From a virus, in the IMG/VR virus record IMGVR_UViG_3300047321_000792, positions 1 through 38,337 of that record: DNA of 38,337 nt; one strand, given 5' to 3'. This document shows, one piece after another, positions 1 to 7,230 of the stretch. How positions within the stretch are numbered: position 1 is the first letter of the stretch; every line of letters begins with the position of its first letter. The notes beneath the pieces were generated by a model, which did not search any database, was not told the DNA's origin, and saw nothing but the letters and a program-made list of their open reading frames with translations. The translations under genes were made by a program, and so were the position numbers.

Positions 1-270
1 ATGCAGACTGACCAAAACAGACTACTCGCCCTCGCATTGCTGGAGATCAAGATTTTACTTGTTGATTATCTGGGTAGCGTTGTAGACGCCCCGACGAATG
101 TTCGTGTGGCGGCACATATTGCCTATGCACTTCATAACGAGGCGGAGGCTGTTTACACCAATGCTGACTTTGCGCTTGATGGCGCATCCCAAAAAATCGC
201 TGCGATCGATCAAATTTTAGGTGTCACTGACGGCGCCGCGCTATTGAGCAGATTTGATATCGAAACCTGA
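1..270 (+). CDS. Hypothetical small protein, possibly 5'-truncated
   Basis: An 89-residue reading frame begins with ATG at the first base of the window, so its real start and ribosome site may lie outside. The product is mostly alpha-helical in character (Leu/Ala rich), with no signal peptide, transmembrane segment or catalytic motif that I recognise. It resembles the small accessory proteins found beside tRNA genes in Pseudomonas, but I cannot name a family. It lies outside the prophage, on the chromosomal side of the attachment site. Function unknown. Confidence 0.55.
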   Translation: MQTDQNRLLALALLEIKILLVDYLGSVVDAPTNVRVAAHIAYALHNEAEAVYTNADFALDGASQKIAAIDQILGVTDGAALLSRFDIET

Positions 271-303
271 TTCATTCCAGATAATGCTGAGCCAAGATGA
301 CTG

Positions 304-531
304 CTATTGGCCCAATAGCGGTCTGTCGGGCATCATCAAAACCGCAAGCGTCATCTTGATGAACTCTTCGTTTTTGTCGATCGCCCAGAGGGCGCCGCGC
401 ACATTCTCGGTTACATCGGCCGCCCCGCGCTGCTCCACTCAATTCGATAACTCCATGATGACGGCGTCAAGGGCGAGTTGGTTTTCGTTGATCTTGAAGG
501 GCAGGGAAGATAGCAGGTCTGAGTTGGGCAT
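304..531 (-). pseudogene. Small hypothetical gene interrupted by an in-frame TGA
   Basis: A 75-codon frame begins at ATG 529-531, preceded on the minus strand by AAGGGAACACAAA, a good ribosome site. It reads MPNSDLLSSLPFKINENQ and continues to MELSN, where TGA (439-441) occupies codon 31. Beyond it the same frame stays open for 44 codons (VEQRGAADVTENVRGALWAI and on to LLGQ) before TAG at 304-306. Both halves look like one helical protein, and TGG (Trp) to TGA is the simplest change. The alternative is a functional 30-aa peptide, or read-through. It is part of the chromosomal flank. Confidence 0.6.
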
Positions 532-677
532 TTTGTGTTCCCTTAGCAGCTAAAGGAGCAGCGTAGCACCGGGATAAATGAAGAGTGTTTTACGTTTGGC
601 AGGACGCCGGAGAAGAGAGAGAGCAGAGAGTTCTGTAACGCTTCAGCTAGCGCGGCGGAAATCTCAAATGCCAGAAA

Positions 678-709
678 CGACAAAGCCCTGAATAATCAGG
701 GCTTTGTCG
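678..709 (-). terminator. Strong hairpin terminator beside the tRNA attachment site
   Basis: A perfect 14-bp inverted repeat (arms 678-691 and 696-709) with an ATAA loop contains AAAGCCCTGA/TCAGGGCTTT. On the minus strand it lies just beyond the CCA end of the tRNA-Ser fragment and is followed by CGTTTC. It is best read as the original terminator of the tRNA gene, left on the chromosomal side after integration. The symmetry could let it work in both directions. Confidence 0.75.
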
Positions 710-718
710 TATCAAAGA

Positions 719-779
719 TGGCGGAGGCGATGGGATTCGAACTCATGGACCTGTTACAGTCGACGGTTTTCAAGACCGC
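719..779 (-). other. Attachment site: 3' part of tRNA-Ser(UGA)
   Basis: Read on the minus strand this is the anticodon loop CTTGAAA (anticodon UGA), a long class II variable arm, the T-loop GTTCGAATC and the acceptor 3' strand GCCTCCGCCA, ending at 719. The sequence upstream of the anticodon stem (from about 780) does not form a D-arm or 5' acceptor strand, so only the 3' portion of a serine tRNA is present. Integration into tRNA 3' ends by tyrosine recombinases is well known, and an integrase gene lies 120 bp away. The T-stem has an A.C mismatch because base 743 is T where a C would pair, consistent with a relic under no selection. The intact gene should be at the other prophage end. Confidence 0.8.
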
Positions 780-902
780 TATGGAAAGCCGCTGAATACG
801 CGGCCTCAGACGCTTTTTCGTTCCAAAACTTTTGTTTTGCCGCACCTCTACAGACCGCATTCTACAAGGGGCGTGTTTCGAGTTATGGAACGTATTTTTT
901 GC

Positions 903-1952
903 CTATTTTGAGGGTTTGGCGATCGCGCCAACGCGGCGATAAACCCGCTCGGTAATGTCGCCTTTTGTGTGTCCTAGCAGCAGGCTGGCGTCACCGACAT
1001 CGCTGATCTCCGAAGCTGCTTTCGGGCGAATGTCTCGAAATTGGAATTCCCCGATCCGGCCGGCCAGCAGCTCGTCTCCTTGCTCAAGAGCTTCCAGTTT
1101 TGCCTTCTCTCGCGCCGCGTCCCATCGCTTCCTCAGCATCGTCGCAGTCATCCGTTTACCGCTCCGGTTGATGATCAGGTAACTCGAAACGTGCGCGGCG
1201 TTTCGTTCTGTGATCGCCGCGATCAAAACTCCCAGGCTGTTCGCCTCTCCGGCGGTCGTCATCTGAATGCGCAGCTTCTTGTGCGTCTTGTTCTGCTGAA
1301 CAGTCAGATATCCGCCTTCAACATCATCCTTCCGCATAACCAGCACATCTGCCGGCCTTTGCCCGGTCAGATAGGCTAGGTCCATCGCTTCCTTCAGCTC
1401 TTGAGCTGCCTTCTTGTAAACCGCCTCCCAAACCACATCATTCGCGTAATAGTCCCTCGGCGTCTCCTTGTTCTTGCGCACGCCTTGGCAGGGATTTTCC
1501 TTCGTCGTCAGACCCCATTCGCGGGCAATGTTGAAAATGTGGGAGAGGGTGGCTATCTCCCGATTCGCCCGTACCTTGGCCGTCCGTGCGTCCCGGTACC
1601 CGGCAATCGTTGCAGGGGTTATCGAGTCGATCGGGGCGCTGTCGAACATCGGCCGCAGTTGCTTGATCTCCGCCAAGTTGTCCTTCTGAGTGCGGGGCGC
1701 TTTCTTGGGCACCACATCACGGATGTACCGGTCGAAGATCCCTTTCATGGTGCGGAGATCGAGCGGCTTTTCCTTGGCTTCGAGTTCGGCCCACTTCAGT
1801 CTGGCTTTGTCGAGGTCTTTGCCAAGAGGAATATCGTTGCCGAGCAGGTCGCGGTAGTAATACGCGGTCCATGTACTGCCGTTTTTGCGCTTCCGTGAGC
1901 GCTTGTACATTCGAGGGGGAAGGTGTTGGTGCTCGGTCTTGCGGGGGCGCAT
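903..1952 (-). CDS. int: Tyrosine-recombinase integrase
   Basis: This 349-residue site-specific recombinase should integrate and excise the prophage at tRNA-Ser. The N-terminal 60 residues are basic and aromatic, like an arm-type DNA-binding domain; residues 65-150 form the core-binding domain. Catalytic-domain motifs are TGQRPADVL (Arg199), FRDIRPKAAS (Arg309; the usual first His of HxxR is Arg306 here), LLGHTK (His328) and the nucleophile Tyr338 in TERVYRR. Length is normal for phage integrases. The gene ends close to the attachment site and starts one base after the stop of the DUF4224 gene, so the two are probably co-translated. The replaced His is uncommon but seen in active family members. 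Confidence 0.95.
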   Translation of the reverse strand: MRPRKTEHQHLPPRMYKRSRKRKNGSTWTAYYYRDLLGNDIPLGKDLDKARLKWAELEAKEKPLDLRTMKGIFDRYIRDVVPKKAPRTQKDNLAEIKQLRPMFDSAPIDSITPATIAGYRDARTAKVRANREIATLSHIFNIAREWGLTTKENPCQGVRKNKETPRDYYANDVVWEAVYKKAAQELKEAMDLAYLTGQRPADVLVMRKDDVEGGYLTVQQNKTHKKLRIQMTTAGEANSLGVLIAAITERNAAHVSSYLIINRSGKRMTATMLRKRWDAAREKAKLEALEQGDELLAGRIGEFQFRDIRPKAASEISDVGDASLLLGHTKGDITERVYRRVGAIAKPSK

Positions 1953-1953
1953 A

Positions 1954-2196
1954 TCAGTTCACTCGCGAATAATCAGGTGTCCATACCGGTGCGGCTGGCG
2001 GCGGGTTCGGATCGGCAATGGTGGGACTGATCATGCCCAGCTTCATGCGGGCATACATCCGGCCCACCAGCGGGCGCTTACCGCGGCTTTCGACGAACAC
2101 CCACTGGCGATCAATTAGCCAGCGGCGTTGGTAGGCCCTCGCCTTGTAGCCGGTGAGTTCGGTCAGCTCCTCGTCAGAGAGGATTTCGGTTTCCAT
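1954..2196 (-). CDS. DUF4224 family protein, possible excisionase
   Basis: This 80-residue protein starts at ATG 2194-2196, with GGAG nine bases upstream on the minus strand; a second ATG 15 bases further upstream lacks such a site. The sequence LSDEELTELTGYKARAYQRR and the later RPLVGRMYARMKLG match what I know of DUF4224, a short family usually coded immediately before phage integrases in proteobacteria. The N-terminal part resembles a winged-helix DNA-recognition segment, so an excisionase or directionality role is plausible but inferred. The stop abuts the integrase start, implying one transcript. Confidence 0.75.
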   Translation of the reverse strand: METEILSDEELTELTGYKARAYQRRWLIDRQWVFVESRGKRPLVGRMYARMKLGMISPTIADPNPPPAAPVWTPDYSRVN

Positions 2197-2242
2197 GAGG
2201 TATTGCTCCATGCCGCGCTTGGCGGCAGAAGGTGGTGATGGG

Positions 2243-2572
2243 TTAATCCATTTGGTACCAGACGCCACAATCGACGCCTTTGGATTGCAGCGATTTGTGC
2301 ATGGCCTGCACACCGGCATAGCGCCGGTTACCCTGGCCATCAAACGGCGCGCCGAGGTGAAAGGCTCGGGCGTGGTAAGTGCTGGCAGATTGCATCCAGC
2401 CATGAAGGCCGGCATCGTGGAGTGTCTTCTCGCGGACAAGGCCGACGCGGAGATAAACTCGGTCGAGGTTCGCGCTACCGCCATCGTCCGGTGTTGCTGC
2501 TGCTGCGGCCTTACCTGCTTCGAGGGCGCGCGCGACTGCTGCCACCACTTCTGGTAACTGTTCTTTTTTCAT
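2243..2572 (-). CDS. Hypothetical phage protein
   Basis: A 109-residue soluble protein starts at ATG 2570-2572 behind GAGGTGTCCC, a good ribosome site. Residues 5-28 are an Ala-rich helix; the rest is Gly/His/Tyr rich with LDRVYLRVGLV and VDCGVWYQMD at the end. I recognise no catalytic motif and cannot assign a family. It lies 46 bp upstream of the DUF4224 gene, in the leftward operon. Confidence 0.6.
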   Translation of the reverse strand: MKKEQLPEVVAAVARALEAGKAAAAATPDDGGSANLDRVYLRVGLVREKTLHDAGLHGWMQSASTYHARAFHLGAPFDGQGNRRYAGVQAMHKSLQSKGVDCGVWYQMD

Positions 2573-2622
2573 GGGACACCTCGCCCGCCATACACCGGCA
2601 GGCTGTTGAGTTGGGGGAGGGG

Positions 2623-3387
2623 TTACGAGTTGTTCGCTATGTCGGCTTCTGCCATTTCGCAGAAGAACGAGCAGGAGGGGATTTTCTCGTTACGCCGTAC
2701 TGGGCCGTCGCCGAGGTTGCGCAGGGAGAAGCGGATATTGGTGGCGCGATCACGAAACAGATACGAGCCTTCGCCCAATTCGTCTTGGATCGCGCACAAC
2801 TCTTCAAACTGCTCAGGAAAGTCTTCGCGAATGGCTCGGAAGTAGCCTTCGCCACCTTTCACGCAGCCGATGCAGTTGGCATTGTCGTAGCCCAGGCGAT
2901 ACATCAGCGGCAACTCGATTCCCGCACGTTCGACCATTGCCTTGCAGTCGTCCTTCCCCAGTCCGGCATCAATCAAAGGGGCGATTACAGGGCGATCAGT
3001 ATTTCGATCGCGAAAGTCTTCCAAGCGGTCGACCTCTTCAGCGGTGTATCCGAACACCATGACGTCGCCTGGTTGCTTCCAAGAATCGAGCAGCCGGCGC
3101 TTGAGCAGCCTGGTACAAGGTGCGCCGTTGCGGCCTCTCATGAAGCGTTCACGCCGAAACACCTGAGTGATATCGGCGCCGTACTTCTCGTCCCTAAGTT
3201 GCACAATCTCCTGTCCGAACCAATCCTGGCAGTTCTGAAGGAAGCGCCGGTTGTCTGCGTGCTCATTGGCCAGAAACGCATTGATGATTTGCACATCGTG
3301 TGTCGCACCGTACTGCGCCAGTGCCAGCTTGGTCGCCACCGCCGACGCGGCGCCGCAACTGAACTGGCAGACGATCCTGTTGTTCAT
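2623..3387 (-). CDS. PAPS reductase-like PP-loop protein
   Basis: This 254-residue protein is related to the phosphoadenosine-phosphosulfate reductase/PP-loop ATPase group. The start is ATG 3385-3387, behind AAGGGGCCGTGGCG and overlapping the stop of an 18-aa ORF (ATGA). The nucleotide loop CQFSCGAASAVA (residues 7-18) is the phage version of SGGxDS. APCTRLLKRR and the CIGCVKGG pair of Cys suggest substrate and metal contacts. True sulfate assimilation is unlikely. Relatives include DndC-type proteins acting in DNA sulfur modification, and phage members of unknown role. Substrate unknown. It belongs to the coupled gene chain 2623-4409. Confidence 0.8.
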   Translation of the reverse strand: MNNRIVCQFSCGAASAVATKLALAQYGATHDVQIINAFLANEHADNRRFLQNCQDWFGQEIVQLRDEKYGADITQVFRRERFMRGRNGAPCTRLLKRRLLDSWKQPGDVMVFGYTAEEVDRLEDFRDRNTDRPVIAPLIDAGLGKDDCKAMVERAGIELPLMYRLGYDNANCIGCVKGGEGYFRAIREDFPEQFEELCAIQDELGEGSYLFRDRATNIRFSLRNLGDGPVRRNEKIPSCSFFCEMAEADIANNS

Positions 3388-3440
3388 CGCCACGGCCCCT
3401 TGTAGATGAGGTAGGCCATGTAGAGCGGGGCGAAGATCAT
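3384..3440 (-). CDS. 18-aa hydrophobic micro-ORF, coupled on both sides
   Basis: The frame MIFAPLYMAYLIYKGPWR runs from ATG 3438-3440 to TGA 3384-3386. Its ATG overlaps the stop of the 72-aa gene upstream (ATGA), and its stop overlaps the start of the PAPS-reductase-like gene (ATGA). The peptide is hydrophobic with a basic C-terminus, like a short membrane-associated peptide. It may act as a translational relay, as a real micropeptide, or as both. Support is the exact double overlap and the composition; nothing else shows it is translated. Confidence 0.55.
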   Translation of the reverse strand: MIFAPLYMAYLIYKGPWR

Positions 3441-3655
3441 AGTAGGTGCGCTCCTGCTTCAAGTAGGCCGTCGCGGTCTTCGCGCAGTCGCTGGTTCTCG
3501 GCGATCAGGCTCAGCACTACGGCAGGGGTGGCGGCGGCAGCGAAAGCCGCATCCTCTGAATTCAGCCCTATCGCCTCGAAGTCTGGGGCGGATATATACC
3601 CCCCGACCAGATCAGCATCCTCGGCCAATTGTTTTAGTTTTGAATGGTCGCTCAT
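3437..3655 (-). CDS. Small hypothetical phage protein
   Basis: A 72-residue acidic protein begins MSDHSKLKQLAEDADLVGG at ATG 3653-3655. Residues 40-66 (VVLSLIAENQRLREDRDGLL) form a likely coiled coil, as in the small Ead/Ea22-like accessory proteins of lambdoid phages; that resemblance is loose. An upstream extension of the frame is possible but would run antisense-like through the preceding gene. Start and stop each overlap a micro-ORF by ATGA, so translation is likely coupled. Confidence 0.7.
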   Translation of the reverse strand: MSDHSKLKQLAEDADLVGGYISAPDFEAIGLNSEDAAFAAAATPAVVLSLIAENQRLREDRDGLLEAGAHLL

Positions 3656-3732
3656 CCGATCACCGCCTTTATGGTCAGTACCAATGGAAGCCAGAAGAAG
3701 AGGGTGCAGCCGAGTAAGCACTTGGTGATCAT
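3652..3732 (-). CDS. 26-aa single-span membrane micro-ORF
   Basis: The frame starts at ATG 3730-3732, overlapping the TGA of the ASCH-like gene (ATGA), and ends with TGA 3652-3654, overlapping the ATG of the 72-aa gene. The peptide begins MITKCLLGCTLFFWLPLVLT and ends with IKAVIG. About 18 consecutive residues are hydrophobic, enough for one membrane span, with Cys5 and Cys9 near the N-end. It fills the gap between two real genes exactly, which argues for a genuine translated frame. Function unknown. Confidence 0.6.
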   Translation of the reverse strand: MITKCLLGCTLFFWLPLVLTIKAVIG

Positions 3733-4409
3733 GGCTGCACCCGTTTGAACTCGACGACCCAAACCCACGGGTTGGCGTCCCAGTCGCCGCCGGTGGAGTT
3801 CCACAACTCCTTCCAAGCCGCCGGGTACCAGTCTCGGTAATTCGGCGAAACGTCATCACTTGCCTCCGGCGGACACTGCAGGCCTTCCGCCCGGATATCG
3901 GCGCGGCTGATGTCCTGCAACCGCTCGACGCGCACGTCGGTGATCTCCAGCAGGATGCGGCAGGCCCAGCGCGGCATATGGATCGAAGGCCGAATTTTCC
4001 CTGGTTTTATCATCGCGCAACCGGTTTGCCGGAAGTCCCAATCTGCTGGGTAGCGGATAGGCTCGCCATGGCTCAGCTCGCGCGGCGCGACAGAATCCAC
4101 TTGAGCATCAGCTTGCCAAGCCTCGCGTACCCACAGCCGATCGCCGCGACGGCCGTAAGGGCAGGGTGCAAACTCTTCCAGATCCTTGGCGCACTCCGCT
4201 TCAGTCGCTCCGAATACGCCGAAACCGTAGCGTGAGTCGCGCTGAGCAATGGCCATCCAGCGATGACGCTCGCCGGCCGCAACGGATGCGTCTTCAACCG
4301 GAATCTGCCAGCCTTTGACCTGCCGCCGGGTGACCGTCTTGCGGCCATCCAGAATGGCGCGCACCATCGGCGCTGAGAACAGGATGGGGCGTTCCTTTTC
4401 TTGAGACAT
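3729..4409 (-). CDS. ASCH-like phage protein
   Basis: This 226-residue protein opens with RPILFSAPMVRAILDGRKTV followed by TRRQVKG, the signature of the phage ASCH-like family (a beta-barrel fold thought to bind RNA or modified nucleotides). Later segments GDRLWVREAW, IHMPRWACRILLEITDVRVE, DISRADIRAEG and YPAAWKELWNST follow the order seen in such proteins. Biochemical role is unknown. It heads the chain of overlapping genes running to 2623; about 240 bp without a minus-strand gene lie upstream. Confidence 0.8.
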   Translation of the reverse strand: MSQEKERPILFSAPMVRAILDGRKTVTRRQVKGWQIPVEDASVAAGERHRWMAIAQRDSRYGFGVFGATEAECAKDLEEFAPCPYGRRGDRLWVREAWQADAQVDSVAPRELSHGEPIRYPADWDFRQTGCAMIKPGKIRPSIHMPRWACRILLEITDVRVERLQDISRADIRAEGLQCPPEASDDVSPNYRDWYPAAWKELWNSTGGDWDANPWVWVVEFKRVQP

Positions 4410-4565
4410 AGCTTCGCCTTGGCCACATATCGTGGCAGTGAATAGAAGGATGGGTTGCAGATGAGGGTAGTGGCTTTACGGCATCGTCGATGTTGCGTAG
4501 AGTGCGCGAACCCTGAGTCTCCTCAGTCAAGTCAAAATAAGCTTTGCGGGGCATATCCGTAATTT

Positions 4566-4586
4566 CATCTGCCGAATAGGCAGATG
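4566..4586. repeat. 8-bp inverted repeat in the gap before the 23-aa gene
   Basis: CATCTGCC (4566-4573) and GGCAGATG (4579-4586) are perfect inverted arms with a GAATA loop. They lie in the roughly 240-bp gap between the ASCH-like gene and the plus-strand micro-gene. No T-run follows on either strand, so an operator or RNA hairpin is more likely than a terminator. I see no confident promoter pair in the rest of this gap. Confidence 0.4.
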
Positions 4587-4648
4587 CATGAATTACACAG
4601 CGGTCACCCGTTGCGTCGTTCAATTTTGACTAAACCCAGGAGGTTCTT

Positions 4649-4720
4649 ATGCAAATTGAGATTACTATCAGGCTAGACCTGAAGTTCTTGATCGTGCTGC
4701 TGAAATGCGCACTATCTTGA
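4649..4720 (+). CDS. 23-aa hydrophobic peptide gene with strong ribosome site
   Basis: ATG 4649-4651 follows CCCAGGAGGTTCTT, a near-perfect ribosome site. The peptide begins MQIEITIRLDLKFLIVLLKC and ends ALS; the C-terminal half is a strongly hydrophobic helix, the N-terminal half alternates like a beta strand or amphipathic helix. It is on the opposite strand to its neighbours and is followed 12 bases later by a hairpin terminator, so it looks like an independent unit. Small membrane-active peptides (toxins, inhibitors of host division, leader peptides) are possible roles; none is shown. Confidence 0.6.
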   Translation: MQIEITIRLDLKFLIVLLKCALS

Positions 4721-4732
4721 TCTGACGGTTGC

Positions 4733-4760
4733 CCCGGGTTGTAGAGCCGCACCCGGGTTT
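4733..4760 (+). terminator. Terminator after the 23-aa peptide gene
   Basis: CCCGGGT (4733-4739) pairs with ACCCGGG (4751-4757) around an 11-base loop and is followed by TTTCCCTTTCC. The weak T-run is on the plus strand, fitting the micro-gene just upstream. It also separates that gene from the convergent methyltransferase gene, which ends at 4793. Confidence 0.55.
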
Positions 4761-4792
4761 CCCTTTCCTCTCCGAATAATTTTTGGAGAGCA

Positions 4793-6838
4793 TCATGCAG
4801 CCACCGCCCCGCGTTCAGTAATACTCCACGGATCGTTTGCTCGGGCCAGAGCAGCCATCGGCGGCGGGCTGACGCTATTACCGCACATGTGCACCTGCTG
4901 AGTTTTAGTGAACGGCTTACCGTCGGCGCCGTGGCTGATGATGTAGTCGGCGGGGAAGCCCTGAGCCTTGTACAGCTCTGCCGGTTGCAGCATTCGCAGG
5001 CAGATGTCGACGATCACGTAAGGCGTGCCCTTGATGATGACGGTGACCAGACCCAGTCGATCCTTGGTGGTGATGGTTGGCGCTGGCGCGTCGGCGGCGC
5101 TCATGTTCTCGGTGCCGTAGTAGCTGATCAGGAATGCAGCCACGCGTAGCGCTCCGGCCTCAACCTCGGGCGAGAGCTGAAACTCAACCAACGAGCTTTT
5201 TCCGCCACCGCCGGCCGTGATGGTTGGGGCTGGCTCGTCCACACCCTGGCCAACGCTGGTGCCGAACTGGCGTTCCATGAAGGCGGTGACCAGCCCGTGG
5301 TGAGTGCCGCCGGCGCTGATGGTATGCAGCGGATCGGCGGTGTCCCGCGCATCGCAGTTGCCGCGCAGGTGCACCAGATTGGCCGTCACCAGCTGCTGCT
5401 GGCTGCCGGTGTTCGTCACCGTGGTCATCGGGTCCTCGATGCTCTTTGCCGCCGTGGTATTGAAACCGCCATTCATCTGGGCCATGAACACGGTTGAGAT
5501 GCCCATTGCGTGGGCGGCACCGGCCGGGCGCTGATAGTTGCCGCCACTGGTGATGGTCGGCAGCGGCTCGTCGAGTGCTTTGCCTTCATCCGAGAACCGG
5601 AACTTCACCAGGTGAGCCGCGGCGAGCGCGCGGTGACCACGCGTCATCAAAGTGCCGAGGGGCTTATCCGCCGCTACCGGATTTCCGGCATATACCGGGC
5701 CACCGGCGCCGACCAGCACCGGACTGATCAACGTCAGCTCGCCGCGATTCGCACAGGTAACCGTCGGCAGCGGGGCGTGGGGATCGTTGATCCGGTCGCT
5801 GCCCTGATGGGTTGCTGGCGCAATAATTGGGCTCGCCATGGCGAATGATCCGCCGCGCGGCCAGGACGTCACGGTGCGCAGCGGGTCATGCGCAGACTGA
5901 ACGCTTTCACCGGACCAGTTCGCGATCGGCACAATGAACGGGTCAGCGGCATTGATGACGAACTTCTTCATCCCCTTGGCGATTCGGCGCAGGGTGGCAG
6001 GTGCCAGCGGTTTTGCCCGGTCGAAAATGCTTTTGCTCGGGATGGTCCAGTCGATGCACTCGGCGGCGGTGCGCCACTTCTTTTGGCCCTTGGCAGGGTT
6101 CTTCGCGTGGGTTGGCTCAGGCCACACAATCGGCTGGCCGTCGCAACGGGCGATCATGAAGAGTCGTTCACGGCTGGTTGGCGCTCCGAAGTCGCACGCC
6201 TTGATCACCCGGCATTCAACGGCGTAGCCCAGACGCTGCAGCTCGGCGACAAATACGGCCCAAGTCTGCCCGCGACGTTTCGGATCAGGCACCAGGAACT
6301 GCTGGTGAACCGGAACGACTTCGCCTGGCTCGGCAATGGCACCGCCCAACTTCATCACGCGGCCGGTCGACTTGCAGCGCTTGGCAATCAGCGGGCCCCA
6401 CTGGAGGATCTGTTTCACGTTCTCCAAGCTGATGACGCGGGGCTTCTTCTTGCCGGCCCACTTCAGGCCGATCCATGACAGGTTGCGGATCTCGCGCTTG
6501 CGCGGCTGTCCGCCGGCGGCCTGGCTGTGGTGCGTGCAGTCCGGAGACATGTGGAACCAGCCAACGGCCTTGCCGCCGCACTCCGTATCTGGATCACCCT
6601 CGAAGACGTCAGTGGTGTAGTGCACGGCGCCCGGGTGATTCACGGTGTGCATGCTGATCGCCTGGGGACTGTGGTTCTTCGCTACGTTAACCGCGCGGCC
6701 CAGCCCCATCTCCAGCCCGGTACCGGCACCGCCGCCACCGCAAAAGAAGTCGACAACGATCTCATCGTCCTGAGTGCTGAAGCCGAGTCCGTATTGAGTT
6801 TTGAAATCGAAGGGGTGTTTCTTCTGTTGTGCGGACAT
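4793..6838 (-). CDS. C5-cytosine DNA methyltransferase with internal repeats
   Basis: This 681-residue protein should methylate cytosine C5 in DNA using S-adenosylmethionine. Motif I is VVDFFCGGGGAGTGLEMG (28-45). The catalytic Cys101 lies in MSPDCTHHS, where PDC replaces the usual PPC. ENV is at 139-141, SRERLFMIA at 222-230, and motifs IX-X are LQPAELYKAQGFP (617-629) and CGNSVSPP (652-659). Between motifs VIII and IX, about 390 residues replace the usual shorter target-recognition region and carry eight copies of a D/A-x-P-x-x-T-x-T element. The start has GAGG seven bases upstream. Likely roles are protection from restriction or DNA-state marking. Confidence 0.92.
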   Translation of the reverse strand: MSAQQKKHPFDFKTQYGLGFSTQDDEIVVDFFCGGGGAGTGLEMGLGRAVNVAKNHSPQAISMHTVNHPGAVHYTTDVFEGDPDTECGGKAVGWFHMSPDCTHHSQAAGGQPRKREIRNLSWIGLKWAGKKKPRVISLENVKQILQWGPLIAKRCKSTGRVMKLGGAIAEPGEVVPVHQQFLVPDPKRRGQTWAVFVAELQRLGYAVECRVIKACDFGAPTSRERLFMIARCDGQPIVWPEPTHAKNPAKGQKKWRTAAECIDWTIPSKSIFDRAKPLAPATLRRIAKGMKKFVINAADPFIVPIANWSGESVQSAHDPLRTVTSWPRGGSFAMASPIIAPATHQGSDRINDPHAPLPTVTCANRGELTLISPVLVGAGGPVYAGNPVAADKPLGTLMTRGHRALAAAHLVKFRFSDEGKALDEPLPTITSGGNYQRPAGAAHAMGISTVFMAQMNGGFNTTAAKSIEDPMTTVTNTGSQQQLVTANLVHLRGNCDARDTADPLHTISAGGTHHGLVTAFMERQFGTSVGQGVDEPAPTITAGGGGKSSLVEFQLSPEVEAGALRVAAFLISYYGTENMSAADAPAPTITTKDRLGLVTVIIKGTPYVIVDICLRMLQPAELYKAQGFPADYIISHGADGKPFTKTQQVHMCGNSVSPPPMAALARANDPWSITERGAVAA

Positions 6839-6906
6839 AGGGGATCCTCGCCGGCTGGCGTGATTCGTAGAAGTGGGGTATTTGTGGTCGGCCCGGCATG
6901 AGGCTT

Positions 6907-7230
6907 TCAGCGAACAAAATCTGAAATTTCAGCAAGTGCTGAGTCGATAGCCTCTGCTGCCTCGCCCGCAGTCATTTCGCCGTGGTTCTTTAAGAGGTCA
7001 TGAACTCGCTGCATGCATTCCTGCATGTCGTCGGCGGCAGACCCTTCTTCTGCCGCTTCCTCCAACTGCTCTTCAAGTTCGGCGACTTCTTGCTTCAGAG
7101 TGTCGATCTCGCTGAGATACGTCCCTCGAAACGATATCGATCTCCTCGCCATCTCAGCTTGGGCGTCTTCGTCGATTCCAGCGTAATGAATGAGCTCTTC
7201 ATCGGTGAGAGCCGAGACAGGAAGACCCAT
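6907..7230 (-). CDS. Hypothetical coiled-coil phage protein
   Basis: A 107-residue acidic protein starts at ATG 7228-7230, with GGAGATAATCC upstream. Residues 38-65 (YLSEIDTLKQEVAELEEQLE and beyond) form a clear coiled coil, and the C-terminal half is also helical. This type of small protein is common in early regions of Pseudomonas phages but has no known function. It ends about 70 bp before the methyltransferase start, in the same orientation. Confidence 0.7.
   Translation of the reverse strand: MGLPVSALTDEELIHYAGIDEDAQAEMARRSISFRGTYLSEIDTLKQEVAELEEQLEEAAEEGSAADDMQECMQRVHDLLKNHGEMTAGEAAEAIDSALAEISDFVR

Noticed and set aside
2212-2484. Upstream extension of the DUF4224 gene
   Set aside because: It lies antisense-like over the 109-aa gene in the same strand but another frame, with Ser/Thr/Pro-rich composition typical of a shadow.
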